Part shown: in pieces, positions 35,185-47,950 of the stretch | How the letters are laid out: the number at the start of each line of letters is the position of its first letter | Numbering within the stretch: the stretch's first letter is position 1 | Source: Reticulascus tulasneorum | Lineage: Eukaryota > Ascomycota > Sordariomycetes > Glomerellales > Reticulascaceae | NCBI GenBank assembly: GCA_001557505.1 | Contig: LSAX01000007.1 | Coordinates: 3,286,001-3,350,000, forward strand | Reading direction: 5' to 3' | DNA length: 64,000 nucleotides | The notes under the pieces: model-generated | What the model saw: the letters and a program-made list of their open reading frames with translations, nothing else | Told to the model about the DNA's origin: nothing | The model's database searches: none | Made by a program: the position numbers and the translations under genes

Positions 35185-36289
35185 AGACGAATGGAAATCA
35201 CGGTGCTCGATAGCACTTGCCTTTTCTCCTTCACACTCCTGAGGGACTGATAGATATTAGAAAAAGATAGTTGGAGTAGGAGATTGGTTATATGGACTAA
35301 GAAGAAGGAAGATGGGAGATTGTGTAACTGCAACTATAGGCTTGCTTGTGATTGAGGCGGAAAGTGTGAACTTCAACCAATGCTCAGATAGTGGATGGAT
35401 GTGAATATATGTGAGAATGACTGCACGTGTATGTTCCAGTCATTCAAATATAAATCGATGCAGAGGCGGCAGGAACACGGCAAACGCAGTACTGAAGTTG
35501 GCGGAGCCTGTTAGCGTGTAGCCAACACGATCATGTCGACTTGATGGGGACTGGCGATATGCTTTGCATTTATATTGTAACTAAGATTGAGAATAAGCTG
35601 CCCCGGGCGTTTCGATGAACTTAGTGTTGCTTGCCACTCAGAAAGAACAGAAGATCTAAGCAGTCACACTGGAAATGCGACGGGGGGTGCGGGAAATGAT
35701 CTTGAGTCGATACGGACATCGCACTACGCCAGAGCCACACATGAGAAACCAAGACCGAGCACAAAATGGCAAATATGATTCAAGTCTAATTGGGCCTAGT
35801 TCAAGATCCAACTCACACACCGTGACTCCTTACAACTCCCAGCAAGTTCAATGGGCCTTCCGATCATAATGAGTTGACAAGACACACGCCAGGACGTCCC
35901 TAAGAGTCGGCCATCCTCTAGCACAGTCGCACCGAATGCCCGCGAAGCCTCCGCTATGCCCATCCGAGGCGCTAATCCTAAGCCTGAGCCTCCGCCCCCG
36001 GCACTTTTCGTCCTATTTCATACCGTGGATATGACATTTTGGAACAGCTAGCGGGGGATGCTCGTGGGAGTCCGAGACCGAGGTTGAGATGTCGGGGCAG
36101 AAGGACCAGCGACATGTAAATGTACGCAATCAGCAGGTCAACAGGGCGCACAAGCATGTGCAGTTGTCCGTTGGCAAGCAGACAATAGTCAATGCCTGTC
36201 TCAGTTCAGTGGCGATGTTACGCTCCGAAATATGATGTCGTTTGGGGGTATATGGGTATCAAGATATCCATCCTTTTCCGAGCCAAACC
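35185..36289. other. Intergenic region without a supported gene
   Basis: About 1.1 kb between the coiled-coil hypothetical gene and the end of the SRR1-like gene. Only short shadow frames occur. No repeat or RNA gene was recognised. Confidence 0.4.
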
Positions 36290-37286
36290 TCAACCGGGCT
36301 GGGTATCTCTCGCAGAGATCTCAGGACATTTGGATGGTGCTTGCGCGGTCTCGGGATCCGGAAGTCTCTTCCAGTAGATGGACGTGCTCGAGAAGGTGGT
36401 ATAAGTTCCATCCTGAGGGAATTCAAGCTTCTGGTGGGAATCGTCCATCTCTCGCATGCGGTGGAAGTCGCCCGTCTTCAGATTGCCGAACCTGTTGCTT
36501 CTCATCAGCCAAGAATGCATCGGGTAATGCAGAATACTCACTCATCCCATACATCCAAACTCGTTCCGACGAACATTGCAGGTAGCGCTTCCTCCAAGGC
36601 AGCCTCGTAGATGGGACGGTACATATGAATGGCGAAGAGAAGCGTGGCATCATCGACAAGACCAAACGCAGACGGGGAATCAACCACTTTGTGACCGAGA
36701 GCCTGAAGAAACTCTTTATCGCTGGACGAGAATCTAGGCTCCTGGAAAATGCATGAAATAGGTTCTTTCGAGTGCCGCGCTGTGTTGGTATATGTAAGCG
36801 GGGAATGCTTTTAACGTTCACTCGCTGGCAAACTTTGCGACGCAAATCTCTGAGTATCAAGGAATGTGAAGCATAAAGACACCTACATAGACACTCGACT
36901 ATGGTCAAGAAGGCATCTAGCTGGATGTACGTCCGTCTTTTCGCATCCCACCCCCCATCTTCCGGGTCAAAGGTGCCTAAGCCGAGGCAGATGGCCGTCT
37001 GGACTGGCTTATTCTGGCTGGAATTGGACGACACAATTTCACGGAGGCGGTCGTGGCATGGTGTATCCCGCCACCGAAGCCGAAACTTGTCGTACTCGGC
37101 CGCGATGTCTGAAGCCGACTTGTGACTGCGGGGTTCTTGGGGTTGGGATGATAGCGGTGGAATTGGAGTCTTGACGGGCACTTTACGGGTGTTCTTTCGG
37201 TATCGGGGTTTAGATTTGACATGAATCCATGGCCCCTGATCTGGCTCCTCGGTTGGTTCCGTGCTGGCTGCCATTATGACTGCCAC
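36290..37286 (-). CDS. SRR1-like domain protein
   Basis: Three exons (36887-37286, 36542-36779, 36290-36491) give 279 residues. The basic N-terminus (KSKPRYRKNTRKVPVKTP) precedes the SRR1-like core. That core has TAICLGLGTF, AFLTIVECL, the CIFQEPRFSSSDKEFLQALG segment (in short FQEPRF and DKEFLQALG) and HKVVDSPSAFGLVDDATLLFAIHM. SRR1 was first found in Arabidopsis light and clock signalling; fungal members are poorly characterised and have been linked to clock and heme processes. The first intron (36780-36886) was chosen because it alone joins VECL to RHSKEPISC in frame. ATG 37274 is an alternative start. Confidence 0.82.
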
Positions 37287-39593
37287 CGTCGCCGGTTATC
37301 TCCTGCAATTGGAGATGCAGCAAGTGACACGGATGGTGGGAAGGCTTTTTGACCGGCAATAAACCTCCACCGCCTTCCTATCGTGGTTCCCACACGGATT
37401 GGGAGGGCGGTCACTGGAGACGGCCGAGGCTTACCTTATTAATGGGAGGCGTGGATTGGTAAGAAGAGCACCGCACCTTTCGTCCGCTCTCGCGAAATCA
37501 TCGAACAATCAAAAAGGCAGGTTGCAAGGAAGCAGGGACTTGGCAGGCTGAAGATGAGCAAGGTCTCGGCATTTCCCAGCCAAGCGGTCGCACAGGACGG
37601 GATGTTGATTGGAAGCGACTCCAGTGAGATGGAGACGTTAAATGCTTACTGCTTTGCTGACCACTAAGTTAACCCATTACCTAGTCTAGTAACGATTGTT
37701 CACACCAACGTAGTCAGGGCAAGCTCCATTAATCGCGGATTTGATTGCTCGTACCACCGATCCGTTGGTTCTTTACCCGGATACAGTGGCGGGTCTCTCT
37801 TCCTTCTTTGTGTGCTCTGCCGTCTTTGTTTTCTAGCGGATGCTGCTACGCCGCGATGGGGCCAGTTTGGAATCCACATTGCAGGTACTGTAAAGCCGTT
37901 GGGAGGATTGACCCGTCTCGGCTCAGTCCAGCTTGGAATCGAGGCACGTCGGCCGTGATTAACCTTAACAGCGAAAAGATGCTGACCGTGGTCTTGAATA
38001 CCAAGGATTGATACCCACAAAGTATGGCCCTGCCGATAGCGCCAAGCAGTGATCTCGAGGCCTGTCTGTGGAGTGCCAAATTTCCCCATGCTTGGGAGCG
38101 TCGTAAAAGCTTCGGACGTCATTTGCAGGCATCGGCGACATCAGATACATGTGGCACGTCGAGGAGCCCAGAGTTCGTACATACAGAGTGCGCTACACTG
38201 TCACACCTGTCCAACGGCGTCGCAGTAGTAGTACTGGAGTAAAAGATTTGCATTTGGCCACATTGTCAGCTTACGGCGTCCGGGATCTCAGGTAAATTGG
38301 ACGAGAAGCCACTAAAGACACGACGTCTGTCGCTCACTGCAACCGACACCAGCAAGCCCAGCGCTCTGACCGATATTGTGCCAGTAATGCCGCAATTGTC
38401 CAAATGCGTCCAACAACGAAGTTGTCCAACAATGCAAATCGTTCAATTCAGTGATCCTTCGCGGACGGATGCAGAGTCAACAAGGGGGGAAGCGATCAGA
38501 GCTGCGCCGCCAAAAATAGGCCCCCATTCCGTGGGACGACCAGACATTGGCTGGATCGATCAAGGCCCTGCCATGGGGGCGGCCACGGACACCTCTGGGG
38601 CCTGAAGGGGATGGCTTGCTTTCCCCAAGTGGAGAAGGGGGACGTGAGGGACAATGATGCCGGCGCTTAACACTATTTCGACCTCAATGCCTCCAGCCAC
38701 TCATAAGCCGTCAGCTCGCTGCAGGTTCAAGCATCCACGCTGACGCCGGCGTGCTATTGGCCAAGTGGCCACGCATCGATATCGCCTCTCCGGCGCCACT
38801 CAAGGGTTCAATCACCAACCCAGAGCGAGTCGCCCATCCTCGAATTCCTCCATGCCTCCCCATTGGCCTGCTTGGTCTCGGCGACAGGGGACGGGAGCAT
38901 CGGCCTTGTATTCTTGCAGCCGGGACAGTCCTCTCACTGGCACATTGCGAAGAGGAACCGCCCAAATTAATCACGCCCACACTTTCTCTGTCTCTCGTCC
39001 CACAGGTCGCTCGAATGGCCACCAACTCAAGGTAACCTTGCATGCGACCTGGAAAGGGAGCATACATTGGTGGGCGACGTGTCGACTCTCTCCATTGGAC
39101 AGCTGCAAGTTGCATCTCGAAGTCCGCGGCTGGACCGGTCACTGTCCTCCCCCCCCAGGGTCGAGTAATAATAGCCCGACGCCCTCTCTTTTCCCAACGC
39201 CAGTCCCGTTGGCGTCGATTATTTTTCTTCTTCCAATTTTCTCGTCTTCAATCCACATACAACCTCTACGAGATCTTCTCATTTTCAGGCAGTGCCTCAT
39301 ACATCTCAGCTCACGAGATTCACATTGCGAACTGCTCTCTACTGCTCTCTTGTGGGGATCGTCGCATCAACACCTAAATACCCCAACCACCGGGATAGCG
39401 ACAGCGAAAGGCGGGGTCTTCTCCCAAAATTGGGCTGAGCATTCACACAAAGACAGCCTGATTCGGAGGTTGAATCATAGAGAGGAAGAAGAACGAAGAA
39501 AGAGAGACTCAGGGATAAAAAGAAGGTGTCTGGTGGAATATTCTACCGAAGCTTGACTTTTGTTTTTATTACGACCACAACACACACTTCAAA
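37287..39593. other. Intergenic region with one doubtful small frame
   Basis: About 2.3 kb. A 140-codon minus-strand frame at 37700-38122 is listed separately as doubtful. Long plus-strand frames at 38765-39556 lie in the pyrimidine-rich leader of the BIM1-like gene (39170-39260) and look fortuitous. Confidence 0.4.
37700..38122 (-). CDS. Doubtful small hypothetical protein
   Basis: A 140-codon frame that I do not recognise. It has a strand-like middle (GLEITAWRYRQGHTLWVSILG) followed by a basic tail (KQRRQSTQRRKRDPP). No signal peptide, motif or intron supports it. It may be chance. Confidence 0.2.
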   Translation of the reverse strand: MTSEAFTTLPSMGKFGTPQTGLEITAWRYRQGHTLWVSILGIQDHGQHLFAVKVNHGRRASIPSWTEPRRVNPPNGFTVPAMWIPNWPHRGVAASARKQRRQSTQRRKRDPPLYPGKEPTDRWYEQSNPRLMELALTTLV

Positions 39594-40460
39594 ATGCTCG
39601 CATCCTCAGTATTATCCGCGCTGGTCCTCGCGACAGTCGCCTCAGCACATATCATCATCTCCTACCCAGGATGGAGAGGCAATAACCTGATCACAAACGA
39701 AACCTTCCCCTACGGCATGCAATGGATTTTCCCATGTAAGTCACTGCCCATGAGTGCCATATCGGCACACATAGCTGCCGGCTTTTCCTCACCGACAGAG
39801 ACTGACAAACTGCTGCAGGTGGCGGTATTGGCACCACAACAAACCGCACGTACTGGCCGACAACGGGCGGTGCTGTCGCTTTCCAGCCAGGTTGGTTCCA
39901 GGGCCACTCTCAAGCCCTTCTTTACGTAAATATGGGTTTCGGCGTTGATGGTCCCGACAATGGCCCACCGAACATGACATTCCCTATGGTTCCCGTATTT
40001 CAACTGCTCGGCCCAAGCAAGGGCCCATACCCAGGGACAGTCTGCCTTCCTCAGGTCCCATTGCCGCCAAATATCACCGTCAAGGCGGGCGACTTGGCCA
40101 CCATTCAGATCATCGAACTTGCCCAACACGGCGCATCTCTGTTCTCGGTATGGCTGCCAATCTCCCCGTCTAAACTCGCTGATCCAAAGCTAACCATGAA
40201 TCTCTCAGTGCGTCGACATCATCTTCGCCGATCCAGGCGACCCGAAAATCAACGAGGTCAACGAGACCAACTGCTTCAATTCCAATGATCTTGGATTCGC
40301 CGACGTTTACACCATCACCACCAAAGAGCCGGGTGGCAGCGAACTTCGCTCCGAGGGCAGCTCCTTCACCTTCTGGTACTTTGGTCGACCTGCACAATCG
40401 TCCTGGGCATCGTTTAGCTGGATCCCATTCGTAATGGGCGGGTTGTACCTCATGCTATGA
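39594..40460 (+). CDS. BIM1/X325-like GPI-anchored copper protein
   Basis: Three exons (39594-39735, 39819-40147, 40209-40460) give 240 residues. A signal peptide (MLASSVLSALVLATVASA) ends immediately before His-Ile-Ile-Ile-Ser-Tyr-Pro-Gly. After cleavage His would be the first residue, as needed for a histidine-brace copper site. The core has the X325 features YPGWRGNNL, NETFPYGMQWIFPCGG, TTNRTYWPTTGG and FFP-type strands, with conserved cysteines and several N-glycosylation sites. The C-terminus is hydrophobic (SFSWIPFVMGGLYLML) after a small-residue region, which suits GPI attachment. The family resembles LPMOs in fold but is known for copper binding and acquisition (Bim1 in Cryptococcus) rather than glycan cleavage. 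It would act at the cell surface. Confidence 0.88.
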
Positions 40461-41211
40461 CCGGTCAAAGCCGAGAAGGGAAAACTTGGAAGACGAACTG
40501 GAGATGATGGAGCCGCAGCGGATGATAAACAACTTGTATATTTGGCATGGGGCACGGCGTTCAGGAGCTCACTGGACGAAACTTCTCTATAATTGCGCGG
40601 TCGGGATTAAACGCCGTTTTTCTCTATATGTGAGATGAGATGGGGGAGAGTGGAGGGGATATTCCTGATGGGGGGGGTTTCTTTGGGGAATCCAACATGT
40701 TCTTGAGATGAGCAAGAAGAAGCGCGTTTTTGTATCTATAGGCCACGACGGAAAGAGTTGGAGAAATGCTCAAACGCATTCGTTGTCCGCTAATCGCGAG
40801 ACCAAATTCAAAGAATTCATCAAAAATAAAGAAGCGTCGTCTCGAATCGTGAAATGAGGCTCTGGATCCGGCGGCCGCCCACGCATTGCAGCAGGCGGGT
40901 ATCCTACCGTTAGCTTCAAGATTAACTTTCGGACCCCAATGACTAGTCTGGTCCAGTGTGTGCACACATTTTGTCTATATTAGCGGCTGCGCTGTCGCTC
41001 TGCTCTATTGCTACTCTGACTTTCCCGGCCACATCCTCACATGCCGACCTTCGTCACACGTGAAGTGTTTCGCACGCGAGTGAGTACGCGCGAAGCCATG
41101 TCGTCACACTCCTAACGAGGCCAGTCACCCCCTTTTCGGCTACTCGTTTTGGCAAATGAACGTCCAATCAGCTCCGCAGCCTATGGATTTATTGTCTCAT
41201 CAACCAGGACC
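40461..41211. other. Convergent intergenic region
   Basis: About 0.75 kb between the BIM1-like gene and the 3' end of the Doa1-like gene. A short G run is at 40671-40677. No gene was seen. Confidence 0.4.
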
Positions 41212-43727
41212 TCATCGGATCTGTTGGAGACATTCTTTGCCGACATCTTGCACCCTCGCCTCCGAGACTCTACCCGTGGCGCTCTTGACCCAGCTTTCCA
41301 CGCCCAATGATACGGCTTCGGCTTTGTGGCTTGTCGAAAATGTTCCCACCGCTACAAGTCCACGGTAAACAACCTCGGAATCACTCTGCTCGGTCAAGAT
41401 CTTCCCCAGCACCAAGAGCAATCGTTTTGGCACGCCTGGAGCCACGGGGTTGCCCTTTTCTCGGCCTCCCATGATGGCGTAGTTGATCAAGGTAGTAGTC
41501 GCCGCAATCAAGACGTTGCGGTTGAACTTCCCAATTCCCTCGCCACCTGTGACACCCACCACACGTTCTAGGAAAGACACGACCGTCTCAGCCTCTTTTG
41601 CTGCTATTCCTCGACCATTGGCCGAAGCGAAGAGATTGGCAATTGTGCGAAGTGCCATCATTACGCAGTTTTCGTTGGGCAATTGGCCATCTAATGACTC
41701 AGTGGCGCCATAAATGGTTGTCTGGATGATAGAACCGAGCTGGGGGGATGAGAATTCGGCCACCAGGGATGATGGTGCCATGCAGCGCAGCAGATCGAGC
41801 CCAGGGAGGCGTTCAGAGTATGCCCATTTCGTGATGATTTTGATTACGAGGTCTAATCCTTGTTGGTCAAAGGGTTTTGACTTCTCAAGAGACTCGCGAA
41901 GGGATTGGAGAATCTTTTGTTCAGTTGGGTTTAGCGCCGCATCCTTCCTGCCAGATGAGATCATGTTCGCATTGAGACTCAGAATTTTGTTGGCGATTGC
42001 TAAGGCATCATCAGTTAGTGAACCGGTCCGAAACCTTTTAATCTGATGCTTGGAACAGCTACTCACCTTCGTACTTGGCCGCAGTGATGCTAAGGTAGTC
42101 ACGTTGCGGGAGTATCTTGGGTTTGGGTGGAGGCGCCGAGGCATCGCCTGGTCGGTATCGCGCCTCTGAGCCCCAGGGCTCCCGATAAGATGGCTCAGAT
42201 GGCGCAGATTGACCGAGGGTGGCACCCTGCGTATTTTGCACGATGAAGTTGGCAACGTTTTCTAGGTAACTAATTGGCAGTTCGTTGTCACCCAGAAACT
42301 TTGTTGCGGCGTCATAGGGATTTGAGGAGAGGTCGTATGGTAGTTTCAACGGTGGCTTGCCATCTTCGATATCAACATCGAACACGTAATCATACGACTT
42401 GCCCTTGTAATCGACCTTTCGTCCGCTGCTTCCAGCGGAGTCGACGACTGTGCCAATGCTATTCCACTGCTGTTGGCCTGAAGAAACGTGTCAGCCAAGA
42501 TCCAAAGAGGAATGTGCCAAAACTTACTCGCTGACCACTGGTGCGCAGTGATCTGTCCGTTGCCCTCGTTGATCATCTGAATCTGCCCATCCTTGGTGCC
42601 AGATTTTGACTTGAGGAAGCCAGGGCCGGGAAGCTTCTCTTTGTTGATGTCGGGCAGCTGCTGTTGTGGGATCGCAGAGGCCTTGACCGAATCCAAGAAC
42701 TGGGTGATGGTTTCGGGGTCCGCAAGCCGCTCACTGCTCCGAGTGAAGACTCTTGCGACGCCATCGCTAGCACCGGAAACAATGTCTCCCGTCTCCTCAC
42801 AAACTGCAACCGTCCATACGGATATTGCCGGATGTGTGATGGTCTGGACGCACTCCTCCCCTTTCCAAATTCGCACAGATCTGTCTTCGCCAGAGCTAAC
42901 TAGCTCTCCGGTTGGCAAGCTTGCCAAGGCGTATATGAAGTTCTCGTGCCCGTGCAACTCTCCAACCAGTTGGCCGTTAAGTTTCCATAAGCGAATAATG
43001 CCATCGTTACTTGCGCTGGCAATATCAGCTCCACTGGGATGCCCTTTTGGCACACGACATAAGGCGCGTATAACTTCGGAAGTGGAGATGGTAGATTTGG
43101 GCTGGGCTTCTCCAGCGATGCTGGATCTCAGATCGTAGATTCGGATGTTTGTGTCTGCAGAACCCGTTACGACGGTAGTCTCGTCCAGAGCCAGGACAGC
43201 CCATACCGGCAGAGCGTCATGTCCCCCAAGCCTGACTTCGGTCTCCCACTTTCCAGTGCTCCAGACGAGAGCCTGGCCGTCCCAACCGCCCGAGACAATA
43301 TATGTGGCTTTAGGAGACACATCAAGAGTGCACACGTTCAGAGAATGCCCGATTAATAGTCTTTCGGCATTGTCGCTTGTCGCTGCGCCTGGCCGTTTCA
43401 CTTCGACGATCGTGTCTTTGCCACCAGATATGATCAGACCTTCGGGATACGAGGGTAGCGGTCGAATGTATGAGACGGAGTTCACGAACTCAGAGGTTTG
43501 GCTCGAAATGGAAGCTTCGAAGGCTGGGGGAGAGGTAGCGGTTCGGCGCCATATCCGTACACTCCCGTCGCGAGAGGCAGAGAGGACGGTGTCTTGAGCG
43601 GGAAAGCTGACAGCTTTCACCTGTGCATAGATTAGTATCTGAAAAAAGGCTGCAAAGTGCAGAGAGATCCGGCACTCACGTCGGAATCGTGGCCAGCAAG
43701 TTGGGCGGAGAGCTTGAAGTCGGCCAT
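41212..43727 (-). CDS. DOA1: Doa1/Ufd3/PLAA ubiquitin-binding WD40-PFU-PUL protein
   Basis: Four exons (43680-43727, 42528-43620, 42067-42477, 41212-41999) give 779 residues. Residues about 1-300 are a seven-bladed WD40 propeller (KAVSFPAQDTVLSASRDGSVRIW, in short SASRDGSVRIW, and SSGEDRSVRIWKG). The PFU ubiquitin-binding domain follows at about 350-450 (GQIQMINEGNGQITAHQWS, YDYVFDVDIEDGKPPLKLPY). The C-terminal PUL domain is an Armadillo-like fold that binds Cdc48/p97 (LDLLRCMAPSS, NENCVMMALRTIANLF). The protein works with Cdc48 in ubiquitin homeostasis, ribophagy and endosomal sorting. ATG 43727 begins MADFKLSAQLAGHDSDV, the expected first blade. Confidence 0.95.
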
Positions 43728-45130
43728 GGCGGCGGCTGCGACGGCGGGGCAACACGCCTTCAATAGGCAATAGAGCGTTGTATGTTGATTGATTGCGGTC
43801 CAGATGGGCTTAGGATGCACGAAAGAAAACTGCCGCTGAGAACTCAAAGACACAATAACTGCGCCCGAGGAAAACTAGGAGGCTGCAGATATGTCGGGGC
43901 GAATAGCAGCGTTGTCCAATTTGTCAGGAAACATCTGGACTGGACAGAGCGGCCGATGATGATGGAAGCCCGAAGAGACCTCCCTCCTGGTCCTGTACCT
44001 TAGCCCTGCCCGTGCACCAAAGCAGCCACTGGCAAGTCCCGCTTCATTTGATGGCCCTATATCCTAAGCCTAATCGGGAAGCCCGCTAGTCCTATTTCAA
44101 AAGATACGTCTACCAAGGTATTTTATAGTGATTGCTATTTATATTCACCTTGTAAATTGTGAGGCGTATTATTTTCTTGTTTTCTACGTCCGCAGAACAT
44201 ACCATATACCTAACATGATAGTTTCAATGTAATAGATAGCAAAGACAGTATATCCTGTTTACAATAGTGGGTATCTCGGGTCAGGGATAAACCTGTGAAA
44301 TGACATACAAAGAACGGCCAGGATGGGATGAGCCAGCGTCGACTGGTACCACAATCCTGAAAATACAGAGGGTCAAGCACCGGAATCGGCAGTTCGCCGC
44401 AAGATCCGAACGTCTCGGTACGGAAGTGCATTTGCCATCGTTGGGCTGGCCAGGAGTTAGCTACAGTAACACACTCTCTCCCTGAAGTACTTTAACCATG
44501 GCATCCTGCAGTGACTATGGCGACAGACTGCGGTCGTTGCGGGTACAGGATGGGGTTTTACCCTCTGGCAATGAGCTTGCCAACTTCAATTTAAGGACGA
44601 CGACAGAAGGCTCCATCGGGCATCTGGGATGAGCAAAGATTAGAGATTGAGTTTCTCGTCTTCTCGCGCCGCCAGACGCCGGCTCTTGGGTCCGCTCTCC
44701 TTGACCCGGTGGCACCTCCGGCACCTATCGTCGAGAGGGCTGAGACGTGTGATCTCTTGTGGATCCTCGCTGCTGTATGGATAGGCGGGATTGCGGAGTG
44801 TCGATGTGTTGGGCAGATGACAACATCGGCTCTAGGGTACTCGCTGGGGCCTGGTCCCGAGCTCGAACGTTCTCCTTGGGTAGAAGTTCGCTTGATCACC
44901 GACCGCCCGGCTGTTGCCAAGAACGACATTTCAGTGCCTGACATTGACTGGATCGCAGGTCATCAAAATCCTCGAGAACATCGTCGATAGCTTTGGGTGT
45001 TGGCGAGGAAATTCGCAAGTAGAAAGCATCGTTGATAGTTGGCAGAGCGATCTCGACGCGTACTTTCTGAAGCCGGCAGACGATGAACGGCTAGCTGTCC
45101 TTCTTTAAATAAAATATAACATATAAGATC
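43728..45130. other. Intergenic region without a supported gene
   Basis: About 1.4 kb upstream of the Doa1-like gene and downstream of the HET gene. Only short frames with no domain occur. Confidence 0.4.
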
Positions 45131-46805
45131 TCAGGTTACATATATATCTATCTGGTATATCTCATTCCGGCGAAGATTGGGCTGGACGACTCTTCTCACA
45201 GCACGTGTTAAACGCACCTCATCCCCAGTCGTCGAGTCTTTGGACAATGCCAAAGAAGATTGGATCGGAATGCCAAAATATCCCGAATTTCTAAGCACCC
45301 AGGGTACAGAATCTGGCTCCTCGTGGTTTATAGACGATCGAAACTGAGCCAACAATACCGGATCGCAAGCAGAAAGATCGGCAACAGTGCACACCATCTC
45401 GCCACGCTCGGTGTTCCAGCCAAAACATGCAAGAAGACAAGACACATCAACGGATGTCCCACGGATTTGAATTTTCCCTTTGATCATAACTGCGCCCCAT
45501 CCATCGTTTTTACCGTCTCTTCCGTATTCTGTATTGAAGAATAGACCGTCCTCGCTGTCGAAGTGGCTCAGAGGTCGGGCCTGGTAGGTTCGCAGGCCGG
45601 GCGGTAGGCAGATTCGTACCGCAGATGTGCGGTTTTTCATAACAAGGTTTTTTTCCCACTCTAATTGTTGCCAGCGCGAAAATTCGGAGACATCTGTAAC
45701 TCTGCAAAGGAAATACAGATACTTGGAACGATAACCAAGATGCTCTTTTGTGAGAGTCGCAAGGGAAGATGGCTGATCGCGCACGAACAAGTCTGACCCG
45801 CATTTCCTCAGATATATCGCAAGGCCGGTGCGAGCCTCATCGTCGATCGCACAATCAACGTCAAGAAGATAATGCCAACCCTGTGAATTCTGTCGTGGGG
45901 ACGCCTTCAGCCCTGTCTTCATGCGGATGCCTCGATTCGTTACCGAAAAATCAGACTGCAAATGAGACGCATCGGTCTTGACAAAACGAGTGCAGCCAAC
46001 AAAGACCGCAGGAGAGTCGGCTAAAAGCCCTGAATATCGAGGTGTGTTTTCAATGTCTTGTTGCAACGCTGCTTTCCAAGCAAAAATGCTGAGGTCACAA
46101 GTGCTCTTGATTATCTCTTCCTGGAGACGCGTAAAGGCTTTCCAGCCTTCGCCGTAGAGTAGAGGCATGTTCACATCGAATATTCCGAGCAAACAGTACC
46201 CCATATCCTCCACCCTCGTGGTCCCTCTGCCAGATGCCCAGGACATCTTCGTTGCGACTGGAAGCGAAGATAGCGGTGTTGTGTTACGCAGAACCCCTGG
46301 GCCAATACCGGTGATTAGAGTAATGTCGCTGATGAGGTCGGCCTTAGTACCCCGATAATCCCATGTCTGGTCAAAGAAGAGAACCTCCCGTGGTGCAACC
46401 AGCTCCTGCAGCGTCCACCCTCGGGTGAACCACCGGCACTGCTTTAGTTCTGTTGAGAGGCTGGGGCCGGGGGGCAGGTCCGATAAATAGACGTAACAGA
46501 TGATTGCGGATTTGTACCACTGGAACATGGAGTTGATAGCCTCAGATAGCTCTGCACTACTGGATTTATCAATGCAGCAGGTGTCTACCCAAACGTAAGA
46601 CATGCCATCTGAGGCCGCCAGGTCACAAGCGGCCTTAACTTTGTGATAGCCTTTCTTCCCGCCTGCTGTTCCGTCTTTCATGTCCTGGAACAGCCTGGAA
46701 CAGGACTTCTCCATCTTCCCAAGTATGAGACAAAATATTATAAGGAGGTATGTTTGACCCAACAAACTCTTCGATGGCGAAGGTCGCTGTGTTCAGAAGC
46801 CGCAT
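45131..46805 (-). pseudogene. HET-domain protein gene with a frame-breaking 10-bp tandem duplication
   Basis: The body of the gene is a long open frame, 45131 to about 46690, encoding a HET-domain protein of the HET-E/NWD2 group. It has YVWVDTCCIDKSSSAELSEAINSMF, in short VWVDTCCIDK, then YLSDLPPG, CRWFTRGWTLQELVAP, and WASGRGTTRVEDMGYCLLGIF. The true N-terminus is in another frame: ATG 46805, MRLLNTATFAIEEF, then YNILSHTWEDGEVLFQ. The two parts are separated by a perfect 10-bp tandem duplication (46684-46693 and 46694-46703). Without one copy the frame would run straight from VLFQ into DMKDG, as in intact relatives. As given, translation from ATG 46805 terminates early; an internal ATG (46765) could still give 544 residues lacking the first HET strands. 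HET proteins trigger cell death after fusion of unlike hyphae. Confidence 0.85.
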
Positions 46806-47948
46806 GGTCACAGACCCGGGCAAGAGAAGGTGGACTAACAGCCGGCTAGGTACAGAGTGGAGGTTGAAAATCAAGAGTTAGGAGCCTGCAATCCTCTAAA
46901 ACTTATGTGATGCTAAGAGCAGCATCCCTCAATACTATTTTAATTTTGTTACTTCTCTCTTGACATCCGAGCCTCAAAACATCAAGCAGGCTGTGGCTCA
47001 TTCATGGGTCACGTGGGGAGGCTCCAACATTCTCACCACCTCGCCATTGTACATACATCTGGCATTGGTGCTAAATCGGCCTAAATGCCAATGGAAGAAT
47101 GCCTTGCTTATTTTGTGGGGAACTAGCATGTTGGGTTCATATGGACCTCCGAGATCCTGGATCTCAAAAGATTACCGGCTGTTCCGCCAGCTGACTTGCG
47201 GAGATGTTAGACTTGGCTGGTTATCGGGATATATATAATTTATATGTACTCTGGGGAATCACCGATCTAGTAGCCTGGAAGGATGCTTGGCATAATGCCT
47301 GCTGGATCGTGGAGGGAAACTAGTTAGTCATACCTGCAACCCGATAACTACCTAGGAGGATTCATGGATTATCCGCCGGTGCGTAAAACTCACGACTTTC
47401 AGGCCCGGGTCCAATTCTAATTACTGCTTAAGGTACTGAGTTTCGCGTAGTGGAGTCCCGTAAAAAAAAAAGAGTCATCATGATCGGTTTACCCCGCCAG
47501 CTTGCTGCGGGCGTTATACGCTGAAATGCCCTGTGGCTGCCTAAAGTTGGTACAACCAACAGCTCAACTTGCATACCTAGGGAGCCCCACTCCGTGTCAG
47601 GGTCTGTTAACTTCATCCCCAGAGTCAATATTCAACACTAAACACTTCGCCTTCCCTATAAGCGCCTCTCAACCCAACCGCATCCAAAAGCGAATCTCGT
47701 CGATAGGAAGATAACATGGCTGTGAACTCGCGACACCGAGATACTTATTCGGCATGCAACGCGAAACTCTTGGCCTTGAAGGCGGCAACATACTCATCCA
47801 AGGGCTGGTTGCGGGAGGGCTTCCAGGAACTATATCTGCCCCTTGGCCTTAGTTATGGCCTGAGGTCACAAAATGAACCTTCCCTATAAAAGGGGCAAGC
47901 CTCCCCTTCCCCTCCCAGTCCTTCCTTCTCTTCCTCTTCCCTTTTCAA
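46806..47948. other. Divergent intergenic region
   Basis: About 1.1 kb between the HET gene and the promoter of the rvt-type gene. An A run is at 47463-47472. No gene is supported. Confidence 0.4.
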
Positions 47949-47950
47949 GC

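Noticed and set aside
38765..39556. 263-codon plus-strand frame before the BIM1-like gene
   Set aside because: Runs through a pyrimidine-rich leader with low-complexity Ser/Pro translation; looks fortuitous.
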